Of a stretch of DNA of 64,000 nucleotides, positions 50,906 through 59,213 are shown piece after piece. Made by a program: the position numbers and the translations under genes. Source of the DNA: Candidatus Cloacimonadota bacterium (GTDB taxonomy: Bacteria; Muiribacteriota; UBA6191). The stretch's first letter is position 1; every line of letters begins with the position of its first letter. The DNA is taken from contig JAGSHD010000005.1 of assembly GCA_023954715.1 (NCBI GenBank), forward strand, positions 124,001 through 188,000. Direction: 5' to 3'. The notes below the pieces were generated by a model. The model had not been told where the DNA came from. It made no database searches and saw only the letters and a list, made by a program, of their open reading frames with translations.

Positions 50906-52903
50906 ATGCTTTTTCCTTCTTCTACTTCATTACAAACTAACAGTATTATTGCCTATAACTTGACTAAAGGCCCGGCATTAGGGGTTTTATGTGAGATGCA
51001 AAAAAAGGGTGTTCGGGTATATATTAAAAACCGTAAAGAGTTTGCTATTAAGGCGAATACAGTTTTTTTTCAAGGAAAATCCTTAGGCTCCACTGACAAA
51101 GAAGTATGGCAAAATGCATTAGAAGATCTAGAGCTCCAAGTGAGTGAATGCAACGAGTCTTTTGAATTGGAGCTGTTACATGAGTTGATTTTATCAGAAG
51201 AAAGTTCTACAGGTTTTGAATTTGAAGAATTGTTGGACTTATATTTTGATCAAAAAACTCTTGTAGAGGTTATGACTCTTGCTAGAGCCTTAGATGCAGA
51301 TAAGTGTTACTTTAAACGAAAAAAAGATCACTATATCGCAAACTCCCAAGAAGATATCAGCAACTACTTTGAACAACTAGAAATTCTTGAAAAAAAGAAA
51401 AAAGAGGCAGAAAAAATAGCCGAAATTTTAAGCTGCAAAGAGCCTTTTAATACTGATGAGCAAGATGAATTCAGTGAGTTTTTCTCTCATTTAAAGGATT
51501 TAGCATATTTCTTCGATCAATCGGATTTTTACTCAAAATATCGGTCAGCTTTGGTTGATGCTGGTTTATGCACAGCTTCCACGTTAAGAGCAAGTTTAGT
51601 GAGTCGTGGTTTGTTTGAAGAGGGTTTTCCTTTTGAAGTTCATGAAGGAAGATATCCTCTAAACTTTAGTGATGATTTTGTTAGCTATATAGATAGTATC
51701 CAATCAAGTGAGATTGAAGAGAAAGACTTAAAGTCTTTACCTACCATAACAGTGGATGGAGTTTCGACCTTAGATCGAGATGATGCAATCAGCTATGATA
51801 GGGACACAGAGCACTTTTTTATTCATATTGCTAATGTTGCTCATTTCGTTGATGGAGATGAACGGATTGAAAAAGAGCTACGTCGAAGAATGACTTCTTT
51901 GTATCTTACTGATATGTATCTATCCATGTTTCCAGAAGAGGTAGCTCACACTAAGCTATCTTTAACAGAAAACCAAGAGCATTCTGTAATGACTGTTGAA
52001 TTTTGGAAAGAAGGAAATGACTTTAAAAGTACTGTCTATCCTTCCAAAATACTAGTAGATAAAAATTTAACTTATACAGAGTTTGAAGAAGATAAACAAA
52101 GTAAATATATTAAGTACTTTGATATGCACCATCAATTGTATCAATGGAGACTGTCTAATGGAGCAGTTAACTTGGTTCGTGATGATGTGGATATTGTTCT
52201 TGGTGAAGATGAGCTAGAACTCAAAAAAAGAGGCATGCAAGAGTCTAATGACGTGATTGCTGAGTTTTCTATATTTGCTAACTTTTCTTTTGCTAACTTT
52301 TGTAATAAAAATGAAATCCCAATTGTATACAGAACCCAAAAAGGGGACCGGGATGCTGTGGAACAAAATCCATTATATGAGCAAGAGATCCATGACTTTT
52401 TTCAATATTATAAGTTAAAAAGAGCATGGGGAAAGGTTCGATCGGATATTGTTTGTGATAAGCACTTCTCTTTAGGTGTTCCTTGTTATGCACAAATGAC
52501 TTCTCCGATTCGTCGTTATGGAGATTATCTAAACCAAAAACAAATGTTAAATTTTTTTAGAAAAAAGGATTTTTTATCATCGGATGATCTAGAAGCAGAG
52601 TGGATGAAACTCCAATTGCTTCAATATGAAAAATCAGGTATCCAAAACAAACGAAACCAATATTACTTTGTTAAATATTTGAAGCAAGAAATGGATAAAG
52701 ATAAAGACTTCAAAACAGCTGGTACAGTATTAGATGCCTTTGATGATGGAGTTATTTTTCGTTTTGATGATTTCTCTCAAATAACAAAATGGAGCATCCC
52801 AAAAGATGATTTCAAGTCTGGTCAAAAAGTTCACGTAAAAATTCGTGGTGTTGATTTGTATGAAAGAACATCTTTTGGTGATTTAGAGTTAGTAACAGAG
52901 TGA
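50906..52903 (+). CDS. RNase II/R-family 3'-5' exoribonuclease
   Basis: The 665-residue enzyme degrades RNA processively from the 3' end. The RNB catalytic domain spans about 270-570: ITVDGVSTLDRDDAISYD with the Mg-binding Asp residues, YLTDMYLSMFPEEV, and the late TSPIRRYGDYLNQKQML. A C-terminal S1-like region ends the protein. The N-terminal 60 residues (NLTKGPALGVL, RVYIKNRKEF) resemble the first domain of the cyanobacterial-type RNase II rather than the cold-shock domains of E. coli RNase R. Length is close to RNase II (about 640). AAAGAG precedes the ATG; a TATAAT at 50820 could be its -10 box. Confidence 0.9.
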   Translation: MLFPSSTSLQTNSIIAYNLTKGPALGVLCEMQKKGVRVYIKNRKEFAIKANTVFFQGKSLGSTDKEVWQNALEDLELQVSECNESFELELLHELILSEESSTGFEFEELLDLYFDQKTLVEVMTLARALDADKCYFKRKKDHYIANSQEDISNYFEQLEILEKKKKEAEKIAEILSCKEPFNTDEQDEFSEFFSHLKDLAYFFDQSDFYSKYRSALVDAGLCTASTLRASLVSRGLFEEGFPFEVHEGRYPLNFSDDFVSYIDSIQSSEIEEKDLKSLPTITVDGVSTLDRDDAISYDRDTEHFFIHIANVAHFVDGDERIEKELRRRMTSLYLTDMYLSMFPEEVAHTKLSLTENQEHSVMTVEFWKEGNDFKSTVYPSKILVDKNLTYTEFEEDKQSKYIKYFDMHHQLYQWRLSNGAVNLVRDDVDIVLGEDELELKKRGMQESNDVIAEFSIFANFSFANFCNKNEIPIVYRTQKGDRDAVEQNPLYEQEIHDFFQYYKLKRAWGKVRSDIVCDKHFSLGVPCYAQMTSPIRRYGDYLNQKQMLNFFRKKDFLSSDDLEAEWMKLQLLQYEKSGIQNKRNQYYFVKYLKQEMDKDKDFKTAGTVLDAFDDGVIFRFDDFSQITKWSIPKDDFKSGQKVHVKIRGVDLYERTSFGDLELVTE

Positions 52904-53021
52904 AAGTCTTAGAGAGTTTGAAGCTAAAAAAGTGGATCTATATTCGCCGAAAAAGCGGCTACTAATAGCATCAAGTAGCTATCACTAGCTATTTAATCTC
53001 AAAAAAAATATACAGACCTTC

Positions 53022-53051
53022 TTGAAATCGATCAAGCTTTAAGAGTAAAAT
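53022..53051 (+). promoter_or_regulatory. promoter candidate for the periplasmic binding protein gene
   Basis: TTGAAA (53022-53027) and TAAAAT (53046-53051) are 18 bases apart, 37 bases before the start codon. The upstream gap 52904-53021 holds a short GCCG/CGGC hairpin and TAGCTA repeats without a clear T run. Confidence 0.4.
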
Positions 53052-53087
53052 TAAAGAAATTAATATTAGATAGATTGGGAGTATTCT

Positions 53088-54245
53088 ATGAAAAAATTGT
53101 TGATGTTAGCACTGTGTTCTGGAGTAGTTTGTACAAGTACTTTTGGTAAATCATTAAAGATAGGCATGTCTGCTGCTTTTACTGGCCCAGCACAAGCTTT
53201 GGGTAATGGAGTCAAAGAAGGAGTAAAAACCTATTTTGAGAAGGTCAATGCAAAAGGTGGAGTTCAAGGAAATAAATTGGATTTAGTAGCGCTTGATGAT
53301 GGTTACGAACCAAAAAAATGCGCCCCTAACATGAGAAAGTTGATCACCAAAGAAAAGGTGTTTGCTGTCATTGGAAACGTTGGAACACCAACTGCGATTG
53401 TAGCTGTTCCAATTGCCAATGAATTAAAAACTCCGTTTTTTGGTGCTTTTACAGGATCAGGCGTTTTAAGAAAAACCCCTCCTGAACGCTATATTTTTAA
53501 TTATAGAGCTAGCTATGCAGAAGAAACAGCAGCAATGATTAAAAACTTGGTAAATACCTTAAATATAAAGCCAGAAGAGATTGCTTTGTTTACTCAAAAT
53601 GATGGGTATGGGGACGCAGGATATAAAGGTGCAATGAAAGCATTGGCATCTATTGGTTACAAAAAAGGGTCCTCTTTATCTCATGGTAGATATCAGCGTA
53701 ATACAGTTAATGTTGAAGATGGTTTGTTAGATATCTTGGATGGAGAAGTTGAGCCAAAAGCTATTATTATGGTAGGGGCGTATAAACCATGTGCAGCCTT
53801 TATTAAGCTGGCTAAAGAAAATGAGTTAACGGAGACTTTGTTTTTAAATGTGTCGTTTGTAGGTAGTAAAGCTTTAGCGAATGAATTAGGTGGAGATACA
53901 TCTAATGTAATTGTAACCCAAGTAGTACCTCACTATAACTCTAAGCTACCTGTAATTTCAGAGTATAAAGCAGATCTAAAAAAGTATTCTAAAACAAGTC
54001 CTGGATTTGTAAGTTTAGAAGGGTACTTAGCAGCAAAAGCATTTGTCGCCGGATTAGAGAGAACCGGAAAAAATCCAACTAAAGAAAAGTTTATCGATGC
54101 ATTAGAGTCAATGGATGCATTTGACCTTGGTATGGATCAAATGCATGCATTTAGTAAAAGTGAGCACCAAATCTCTCATGATGTATGGCCAACTATATTA
54201 AAAGGCGGAAGCTTTCAACCTTTAGACTGGGCTTCCTTAAAATAA
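53088..54245 (+). CDS. periplasmic branched-chain-amino-acid-type binding protein (LivJ-like)
   Basis: The 385-residue protein has a signal peptide ([16 protein letters not shown]) and a Leu/Ile/Val-binding fold (Peripla_BP_6). It has [61 protein letters not shown] and [18 protein letters not shown]. Such proteins deliver amino acids, amides or urea to an ABC importer. No liv permease or ATPase is adjacent. The gene ends in its own terminator directly before a chemoreceptor gene, which suggests a sensing role. GGGAGT precedes the ATG. Confidence 0.88.
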   Translation: MKKLLMLALCSGVVCTSTFGKSLKIGMSAAFTGPAQALGNGVKEGVKTYFEKVNAKGGVQGNKLDLVALDDGYEPKKCAPNMRKLITKEKVFAVIGNVGTPTAIVAVPIANELKTPFFGAFTGSGVLRKTPPERYIFNYRASYAEETAAMIKNLVNTLNIKPEEIALFTQNDGYGDAGYKGAMKALASIGYKKGSSLSHGRYQRNTVNVEDGLLDILDGEVEPKAIIMVGAYKPCAAFIKLAKENELTETLFLNVSFVGSKALANELGGDTSNVIVTQVVPHYNSKLPVISEYKADLKKYSKTSPGFVSLEGYLAAKAFVAGLERTGKNPTKEKFIDALESMDAFDLGMDQMHAFSKSEHQISHDVWPTILKGGSFQPLDWASLK

Positions 54246-54252
54246 TCTTTTT

Positions 54253-54290
54253 AAAATACTCAGGCAAAATCTTTGCTTGAGTATTTTTTG
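54253..54290 (+). terminator. intrinsic terminator between the binding protein and chemoreceptor genes
   Basis: AAAATACTCAGGCAAA pairs with TTTGCTTGAGTATTTT, with one small bulge, around a 4-base loop and continues in T. It lies 8 bases after the stop codon and 29 bases before the next ATG, so readthrough may set chemoreceptor levels. Confidence 0.8.
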
Positions 54291-54318
54291 TATTTCAATA
54301 ATTTTCTTTGGATTGTAT

Positions 54319-56595
54319 ATGTTTAATAAAGTCAGTATTTTTTCGTTTTTAGTTTTGCAGGCATTTTGCTCTATTTTTTTATTGCTGATTCTTGGAGTAG
54401 TATCCTATTTTGCACGAGAAGATTCTTTGGCTCAGCAAAGAGTTCTTACTGATGTAGTGATTCCTTTACAGGAAAAAATTCAAATGAATCAAAGGTCTGC
54501 TTCTGAGACAGTGATTCAAATGAACAGAATTGGCTTAACAAAGTCCTTAGAGGAGTTTATCGATTGTCAAAAAAGTCAATTAGATGTGAGTACAATGAGC
54601 TTGGTGTTGCAAGAAATCGAAAAGATCGTGAAAGACTCTTCAACATATATATTAAATGAGAAAGAGTTGTCAGAGTTTTCATCTTATAATAAAGACGCAA
54701 ATGACTTAATTACGATTACTGAGCGAATTATACAAAAGTTGAGGATGGATATAGATAACCTACAAAGTCATGGAATGGTATATGCAAATTACTTAAAAGA
54801 ATCACATACAAATAATGATATTTTGATTCGAGCTGTATCTAAACTAGATGATACCATTAAGGCTTCAATAGCGGATATGGATTCTCTGTCTGGTAAAGTT
54901 AGGTTTGCCTTTAAAAAACAAATTAGATCTATAAAAAAGAAGCTAAAGTCTGAAGAGTTAGAGCTAGATAGCGCACTAAAATCTAAAATAAAAGGAGCAT
55001 TATTTGGAAATTCTTCTCAAATTCAAAATCGAGTGGCAAAGTTAGCAAAATCTTTGTTGCTTCTACAAAAGGTATCATGGCAATTGGTTTCAAGTACTAA
55101 CTCTGACCAGATTGTTTCCATAAAAAATAATGAGATCGTACAGATAATAGATGATAGGAACTCTCACATCGAGTATTTGAAAAATAACTTATCAGATAAT
55201 AAAAAGCTTATGAAAAAATTATTAACCTTAGAGGAGTCTGTCAAGTCTTTAGATGGAGAAATGGTCTCTAATGAAAACTCGATTTATAATTTGAAACTAC
55301 AATTTATTAAAGCGCTAGCTATGGCAAAAGAAAAGGAAGCAGAAGTAAAGATTGTAGCTGAGTCTGTCTCGTTTGGATATAAGGCATTAATTTCTATTGC
55401 ACATATTTTAAAGAGTAAAGTAAAAATAAGCCTAGAGTTAGACGGTGTGAAACAGACGAAAGTACTGAGTTCGATAGGTATTTTTGCCATTTTTTTGGCA
55501 GCGTTGATCGCAGCTATTGTGACTCGTAGAATATCGATTCCATTGAACAAAACAGTTGAGGCTGCAAAGCAGTTGGCACTTGGAAATGTTGATCAGACTT
55601 TGGTTAAACATAATGATGATGAGTTTGGACAGTTAACAGATTCGTTTAACAATTTGATTGAAACTCAAAAAAATAGAGCGAATATTGTTGAAGAAGTTGC
55701 ACAAGGGGACTTGAGTGTTAGTATTCAACCTGCTTCAAATTTTGATAAATTAGGCATGTCTCTTGATGATATGATTAATAGCTTGAATAACTTGGTTTAC
55801 GATGTTTTAAATGTGTCTCAAAATGTAAACTGTAGCTCTGAAAGTTTAGAGCGCTCTAATGGTGAAATCAACGATCAGTTGGTAAATCAAGCATCTTGTA
55901 TGGAAGAGATATCTGCATCGATTGTAGACATTGGGTCAGAAGGATCAAAAGTAGCAGAGATAGCTTCAAATTTAAACGAGTTTGGATTCAAGCTAAAGCA
56001 AGTCGCTGATAATGGAGGCAAAGCTATGGGTGAGATAGTCGGTGCCATGCAAAATATTAAAGCATCATCGAACGAAATTCACAAAATCATAAAATTGATT
56101 GATGATATCTCGTTTCAAACAAATCTTTTGTCATTGAATGCATCTGTTGAAGCAGCTAGAGCTGGAGTTCATGGAAAAGGTTTTTCTGTGGTAGCAGATG
56201 AGGTTAGAAACCTTGCGACTCGCTCAACATTAGCAGTACGAGAGTCCGAGTCTGTTATTGACCGTTCAAGAGTAGCTATTCAAGATGGAGAAAAAGTGAC
56301 GGAGTTTACTGTAGGGGTATTTAAAGATTTACAAGAACATGTAGAGCAAGTAATCGGACTTAGTGAAAACCTTCAATCCATGAGTGAAAATCACTCAACA
56401 GGGGTTCATGAGATTAATGATGCCATTCATAGTATCAATGATAATATCCAAAATACAGCAGCGCAGGTTCAATCAGTACTTAGTGGAGCCAAAGATCTCA
56501 ACAGTGATAGTAAAAACTTAATGAATATGGTATCCAAGTTTGAACTTAGTGATGAAGCAGATGGTGACTGTAATGAGATGAAGCTATTAGAATAG
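54319..56595 (+). CDS. methyl-accepting chemotaxis protein
   Basis: The 758-residue chemoreceptor starts at ATG 54319 with a weak TTTGGA; an upstream in-frame TTG (54277) lies inside the terminator. The first membrane segment is at about 10-32, followed by a helical periplasmic sensor of about 350 residues, which is larger than the common four-helix type (about 160). A second membrane segment ([15 protein letters not shown], about 390-406) leads to HAMP ([19 protein letters not shown]) and the kinase-control tip [20 protein letters not shown] with [15 protein letters not shown]. The 3' end is one base from the stop of the convergent rfaE2 gene, with no terminator between them. The adjacent periplasmic binding protein is a candidate ligand carrier. 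Confidence 0.92.
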   Translation: MFNKVSIFSFLVLQAFCSIFLLLILGVVSYFAREDSLAQQRVLTDVVIPLQEKIQMNQRSASETVIQMNRIGLTKSLEEFIDCQKSQLDVSTMSLVLQEIEKIVKDSSTYILNEKELSEFSSYNKDANDLITITERIIQKLRMDIDNLQSHGMVYANYLKESHTNNDILIRAVSKLDDTIKASIADMDSLSGKVRFAFKKQIRSIKKKLKSEELELDSALKSKIKGALFGNSSQIQNRVAKLAKSLLLLQKVSWQLVSSTNSDQIVSIKNNEIVQIIDDRNSHIEYLKNNLSDNKKLMKKLLTLEESVKSLDGEMVSNENSIYNLKLQFIKALAMAKEKEAEVKIVAESVSFGYKALISIAHILKSKVKISLELDGVKQTKVLSSIGIFAIFLAALIAAIVTRRISIPLNKTVEAAKQLALGNVDQTLVKHNDDEFGQLTDSFNNLIETQKNRANIVEEVAQGDLSVSIQPASNFDKLGMSLDDMINSLNNLVYDVLNVSQNVNCSSESLERSNGEINDQLVNQASCMEEISASIVDIGSEGSKVAEIASNLNEFGFKLKQVADNGGKAMGEIVGAMQNIKASSNEIHKIIKLIDDISFQTNLLSLNASVEAARAGVHGKGFSVVADEVRNLATRSTLAVRESESVIDRSRVAIQDGEKVTEFTVGVFKDLQEHVEQVIGLSENLQSMSENHSTGVHEINDAIHSINDNIQNTAAQVQSVLSGAKDLNSDSKNLMNMVSKFELSDEADGDCNEMKLLE

Positions 56596-56596
56596 A

Positions 56597-57070
56597 TTAG
56601 GCTTTACAACGCTCTTCAATCGTCTCAACAATATTTGTTGTAGAGTAACCTTCTTCAAAGGGTAGGCTTTTTACTTCACCACCATTTTCAAGAACAAACT
56701 CATGGCCAACGATAGATTCTACTGGCCAATCTCCACCCTTCACTAAAATGTTTGGAGACAAGGAGGTAATGAGCTCTAAGGGAGTATCTTCATCAAAGAT
56801 AACAACAGCTTCTATTCCCTTAAGATGCGTTAGCATTTCCGCTCTCTCTAGTTCAGGGACTATTGGACGACTTTCACCTTTAAGTCTCTTTACTGAGGCA
56901 TCTGAGTTTACAGCTACAATTAAAAAATCTGCTAAACTAGCAGCATGAGTTAGATATCGTGCATGACCTACATGTAATATATCAAAGCATCCATTAGTAA
57001 AAACAGCTTTTGCGATTTTCATTTTATCTATCAGTGGCTGCAATGAATCTTGTTTAAATTTTAAAATCAT
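56597..57070 (-). CDS. rfaE2: D-glycero-beta-D-manno-heptose 1-phosphate adenylyltransferase (RfaE2)
   Basis: The 157-residue protein is the nucleotidyltransferase half of HldE as a separate gene. It adds AMP to heptose 1-phosphate to make ADP-heptose for the LPS core. The cytidylyltransferase-like signature VFTNGCFDILHVGHARYL, with the HxGH motif, is followed by IVAVNSDASVKRLKG and VKGGDWPVESIVG. AGGAG lies before the ATG at 57070, which overlaps the stop of mgtE in an ATGA arrangement. No HldE kinase domain is nearby, although gmhA is at 12.7 kb. It is the last gene of a five-gene minus-strand operon. Confidence 0.9.
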   Translation of the reverse strand: MILKFKQDSLQPLIDKMKIAKAVFTNGCFDILHVGHARYLTHAASLADFLIVAVNSDASVKRLKGESRPIVPELERAEMLTHLKGIEAVVIFDEDTPLELITSLSPNILVKGGDWPVESIVGHEFVLENGGEVKSLPFEEGYSTTNIVETIEERCKA

Positions 57071-58455
57071 GGTGCTCCTAGGGTTTTGAGTAAAAAGTAC
57101 GCACATTGAAAATAGATAAACAAACCACAAACATCAATAAATGTTGTTACAAATGGGCCACTAGCAATAGCGGGGTCTACTTTAAGTTTGTTAAATCCAA
57201 TGGGTATCATAATTGAGGTAAATAAAGAGATCAAAATAACTGCAAATAGAGAAGCACCCAAGGTAATTCCGTGAGCGCTGTTTCCTCGTAGAATAGATAC
57301 CAATATAGCTAGAGTAACTCCACATAGTGAGGCTAAAATTACTCCAGTAATACCTTCTTTGAAATAATACTTCCATGAGATATCACTATCAAACTGATGG
57401 ACTGATAGGTTTCTAATGATGATGGTGCTTGTTTGTATGGCTACATTACCAGCAAGTCCAAGGATTAAAGGGCTAAAAGCCAATAGCCACATATATTCTA
57501 TTTGTCCTTGAGTTTCAATGATTTTTGCAGCCAAAAGCCCACCAATTACCGAGGCAAGTAGCCAAGGAAAGCGGAATAATGCTCCCTTAAAAGGGCTCAC
57601 ATTTTGCTCTGATTCATCTGTTAAACCAGCCATTTTATAAAGATCTTCTTGATGTTCTTCTGCAATGATTTCTTGAATATCAGCAGGAGTAACAATCCCT
57701 ACTAACTCTTGGTCATTGTTTAAAACTGGAATGGCAAACAAAGAGTACTTATTAGCTAGATATGCGACTTTTTCTTGATCATCATCAATGGTCACTGAAA
57801 CAATATTTTGCTTCATGATATCCTCTAGTTTTTTTTCTGGAGGAGACAGAATTAATTCTTTTAAAGAAAGTACACCCAATACTTTTTGATCGTTATTAGT
57901 GACATAAATATAGGAGATAAAGTCGCTTGGTACAAACTCTGATCGTAATACTTGCAGGGCTTGTTGGACTGTAATATGAGGTAAAAACTCAACAAGGTCT
58001 TTCTCCATTACGCCACCAGCAGAGTCTTCTGGGTAGCATAATAGCTCGATCGTTTCTTTTCGCGTTTCTTCATCCATCATCTCTAAGATGGAGTCCATTT
58101 TCTCTTGACTAAATCGTGAGATTAAATCGGCCGTTTCATCCGAAGGTAATAGCTCCAAAAGGTGGATAAGATATTTAGTACCAAAAGCCGTAGCGATAAA
58201 CATTTGATCGGATTCTTCTAGCTCAATAAATGTTTTAATTGCTCTTTGCTCTCTTAATCGAGAGAACGCTTTCAATTGATCATCTTTAGATAATTTCGGG
58301 ATTAATATGGCAAGATCAGCAGGGTGTACTAGAGTTAAGGCTTCGGGACTTAGTTTGAGTAATTGTTCTGGGACTAAATTGATAGAGTCTAGTTTAGAGA
58401 TTAGTTTTCTTGGGATTACTAGCTCTTTGACTTGAAGCTTTTTTTCTACACTCAT
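57067..58455 (-). CDS. mgtE: MgtE magnesium transporter
   Basis: The 462-residue inner-membrane Mg2+ channel has the three standard parts. An MgtE_N helical domain (about 25-130) contains LLELLPSDETADLISRFSQE. Two CBS domains (about 145-275) that sense cytoplasmic Mg2+ follow. Five hydrophobic segments form the pore in the last 180 residues, where the filter-type stretch LILGLAGNVAIQTSTIIIR is seen. Length matches family members (about 450). Both ends overlap neighbours by 4 bases (ATGA), fixing the start at 58455. Confidence 0.95.
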   Translation of the reverse strand: MSVEKKLQVKELVIPRKLISKLDSINLVPEQLLKLSPEALTLVHPADLAILIPKLSKDDQLKAFSRLREQRAIKTFIELEESDQMFIATAFGTKYLIHLLELLPSDETADLISRFSQEKMDSILEMMDEETRKETIELLCYPEDSAGGVMEKDLVEFLPHITVQQALQVLRSEFVPSDFISYIYVTNNDQKVLGVLSLKELILSPPEKKLEDIMKQNIVSVTIDDDQEKVAYLANKYSLFAIPVLNNDQELVGIVTPADIQEIIAEEHQEDLYKMAGLTDESEQNVSPFKGALFRFPWLLASVIGGLLAAKIIETQGQIEYMWLLAFSPLILGLAGNVAIQTSTIIIRNLSVHQFDSDISWKYYFKEGITGVILASLCGVTLAILVSILRGNSAHGITLGASLFAVILISLFTSIMIPIGFNKLKVDPAIASGPFVTTFIDVCGLFIYFQCAYFLLKTLGAP

Positions 58456-59210
58456 CGCATCAACCCATTAAGTAAAAATAAGTCGTAGAGAGCATGACTC
58501 CATGCAGAAACGCCAAAACCTCGTCCGAGATAAATGACAGATAAGTAGACTCCGCTTACGATTCGAAATGTAAACGAAGATACTTCAAAGGCATCTCCAT
58601 AAACTCCTATATAATGGTTATATGAAAAAATGAGAGAGGCAACAACTAAGGCAAATATTGCATTTGCATTGAATATGACTGCTTTACTTGGTTTTGAATA
58701 AACACTTTTACTAATAATTAACAGCAGTTCAATCAAGATCAGGCGAAATAATAAACCTTCATAAAATCCAGCACCTAAAGCAAGCATTGTATTTACCCAA
58801 AAATTGGTTGTAGGAGGAGAAATAGTGAGGCTAACATAGGAGTGCATAATTAAGACAATATCTGTTAAAAAAACACCTACCGAGCCCATTATGACAGCAT
58901 AAAGTATGGACTCTAATAACATGATAGGAAAGTACGCCATATTGATAGTTATATTTTTTTCTTTTTTATAAATTCCAGCAAAGACGGTTAGAATGATTAA
59001 GATAAAAAATACTAATATAGGAAACTGATCCATTCCAGCTAAAGAAGAAATACTTCGCAACATGACGTCTGCGCCATTTCTAAAGATGGTAATGTGAAAT
59101 GTGTGTAAGACAAGAGCCAAAATCTCATAAAATAGAAAAAGTGGTATCACAAAGAGAATCGAATACACTGGGTTTCGACTGTCTTTTAAGTACTTCTCTA
59201 AAGATGTCAT
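58452..59210 (-). CDS. CPBP (CAAX/bacteriocin-processing type) intramembrane protein
   Basis: The 252-residue protein has about seven to eight hydrophobic segments. The three motifs of the CPBP/Rce1 family are present in altered order of strength: GAGFYEGLLFR, where the family has EExxxR (Glu-Gly here), FSYNHYIG, and WSHALYDLFLLNG. These carry the catalytic Glu, Arg and two His. Family members are intramembrane proteases or immunity-type proteins. The Glu-to-Gly change in the first motif may reduce or alter activity. AAGGA, inside the end of mutS, precedes the ATG at 59210. It shares the operon with mgtE and mutS. Confidence 0.75.
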   Translation of the reverse strand: MTSLEKYLKDSRNPVYSILFVIPLFLFYEILALVLHTFHITIFRNGADVMLRSISSLAGMDQFPILVFFILIILTVFAGIYKKEKNITINMAYFPIMLLESILYAVIMGSVGVFLTDIVLIMHSYVSLTISPPTTNFWVNTMLALGAGFYEGLLFRLILIELLLIISKSVYSKPSKAVIFNANAIFALVVASLIFSYNHYIGVYGDAFEVSSFTFRIVSGVYLSVIYLGRGFGVSAWSHALYDLFLLNGLMR

Positions 59211-59213
59211 TGA

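Noticed and set aside
52950..52990. Terminator from GCCG/CGGC and TAGCTA repeats after the RNase gene
   Set aside because: The stems are short (4-6 bp) and the T run is missing.
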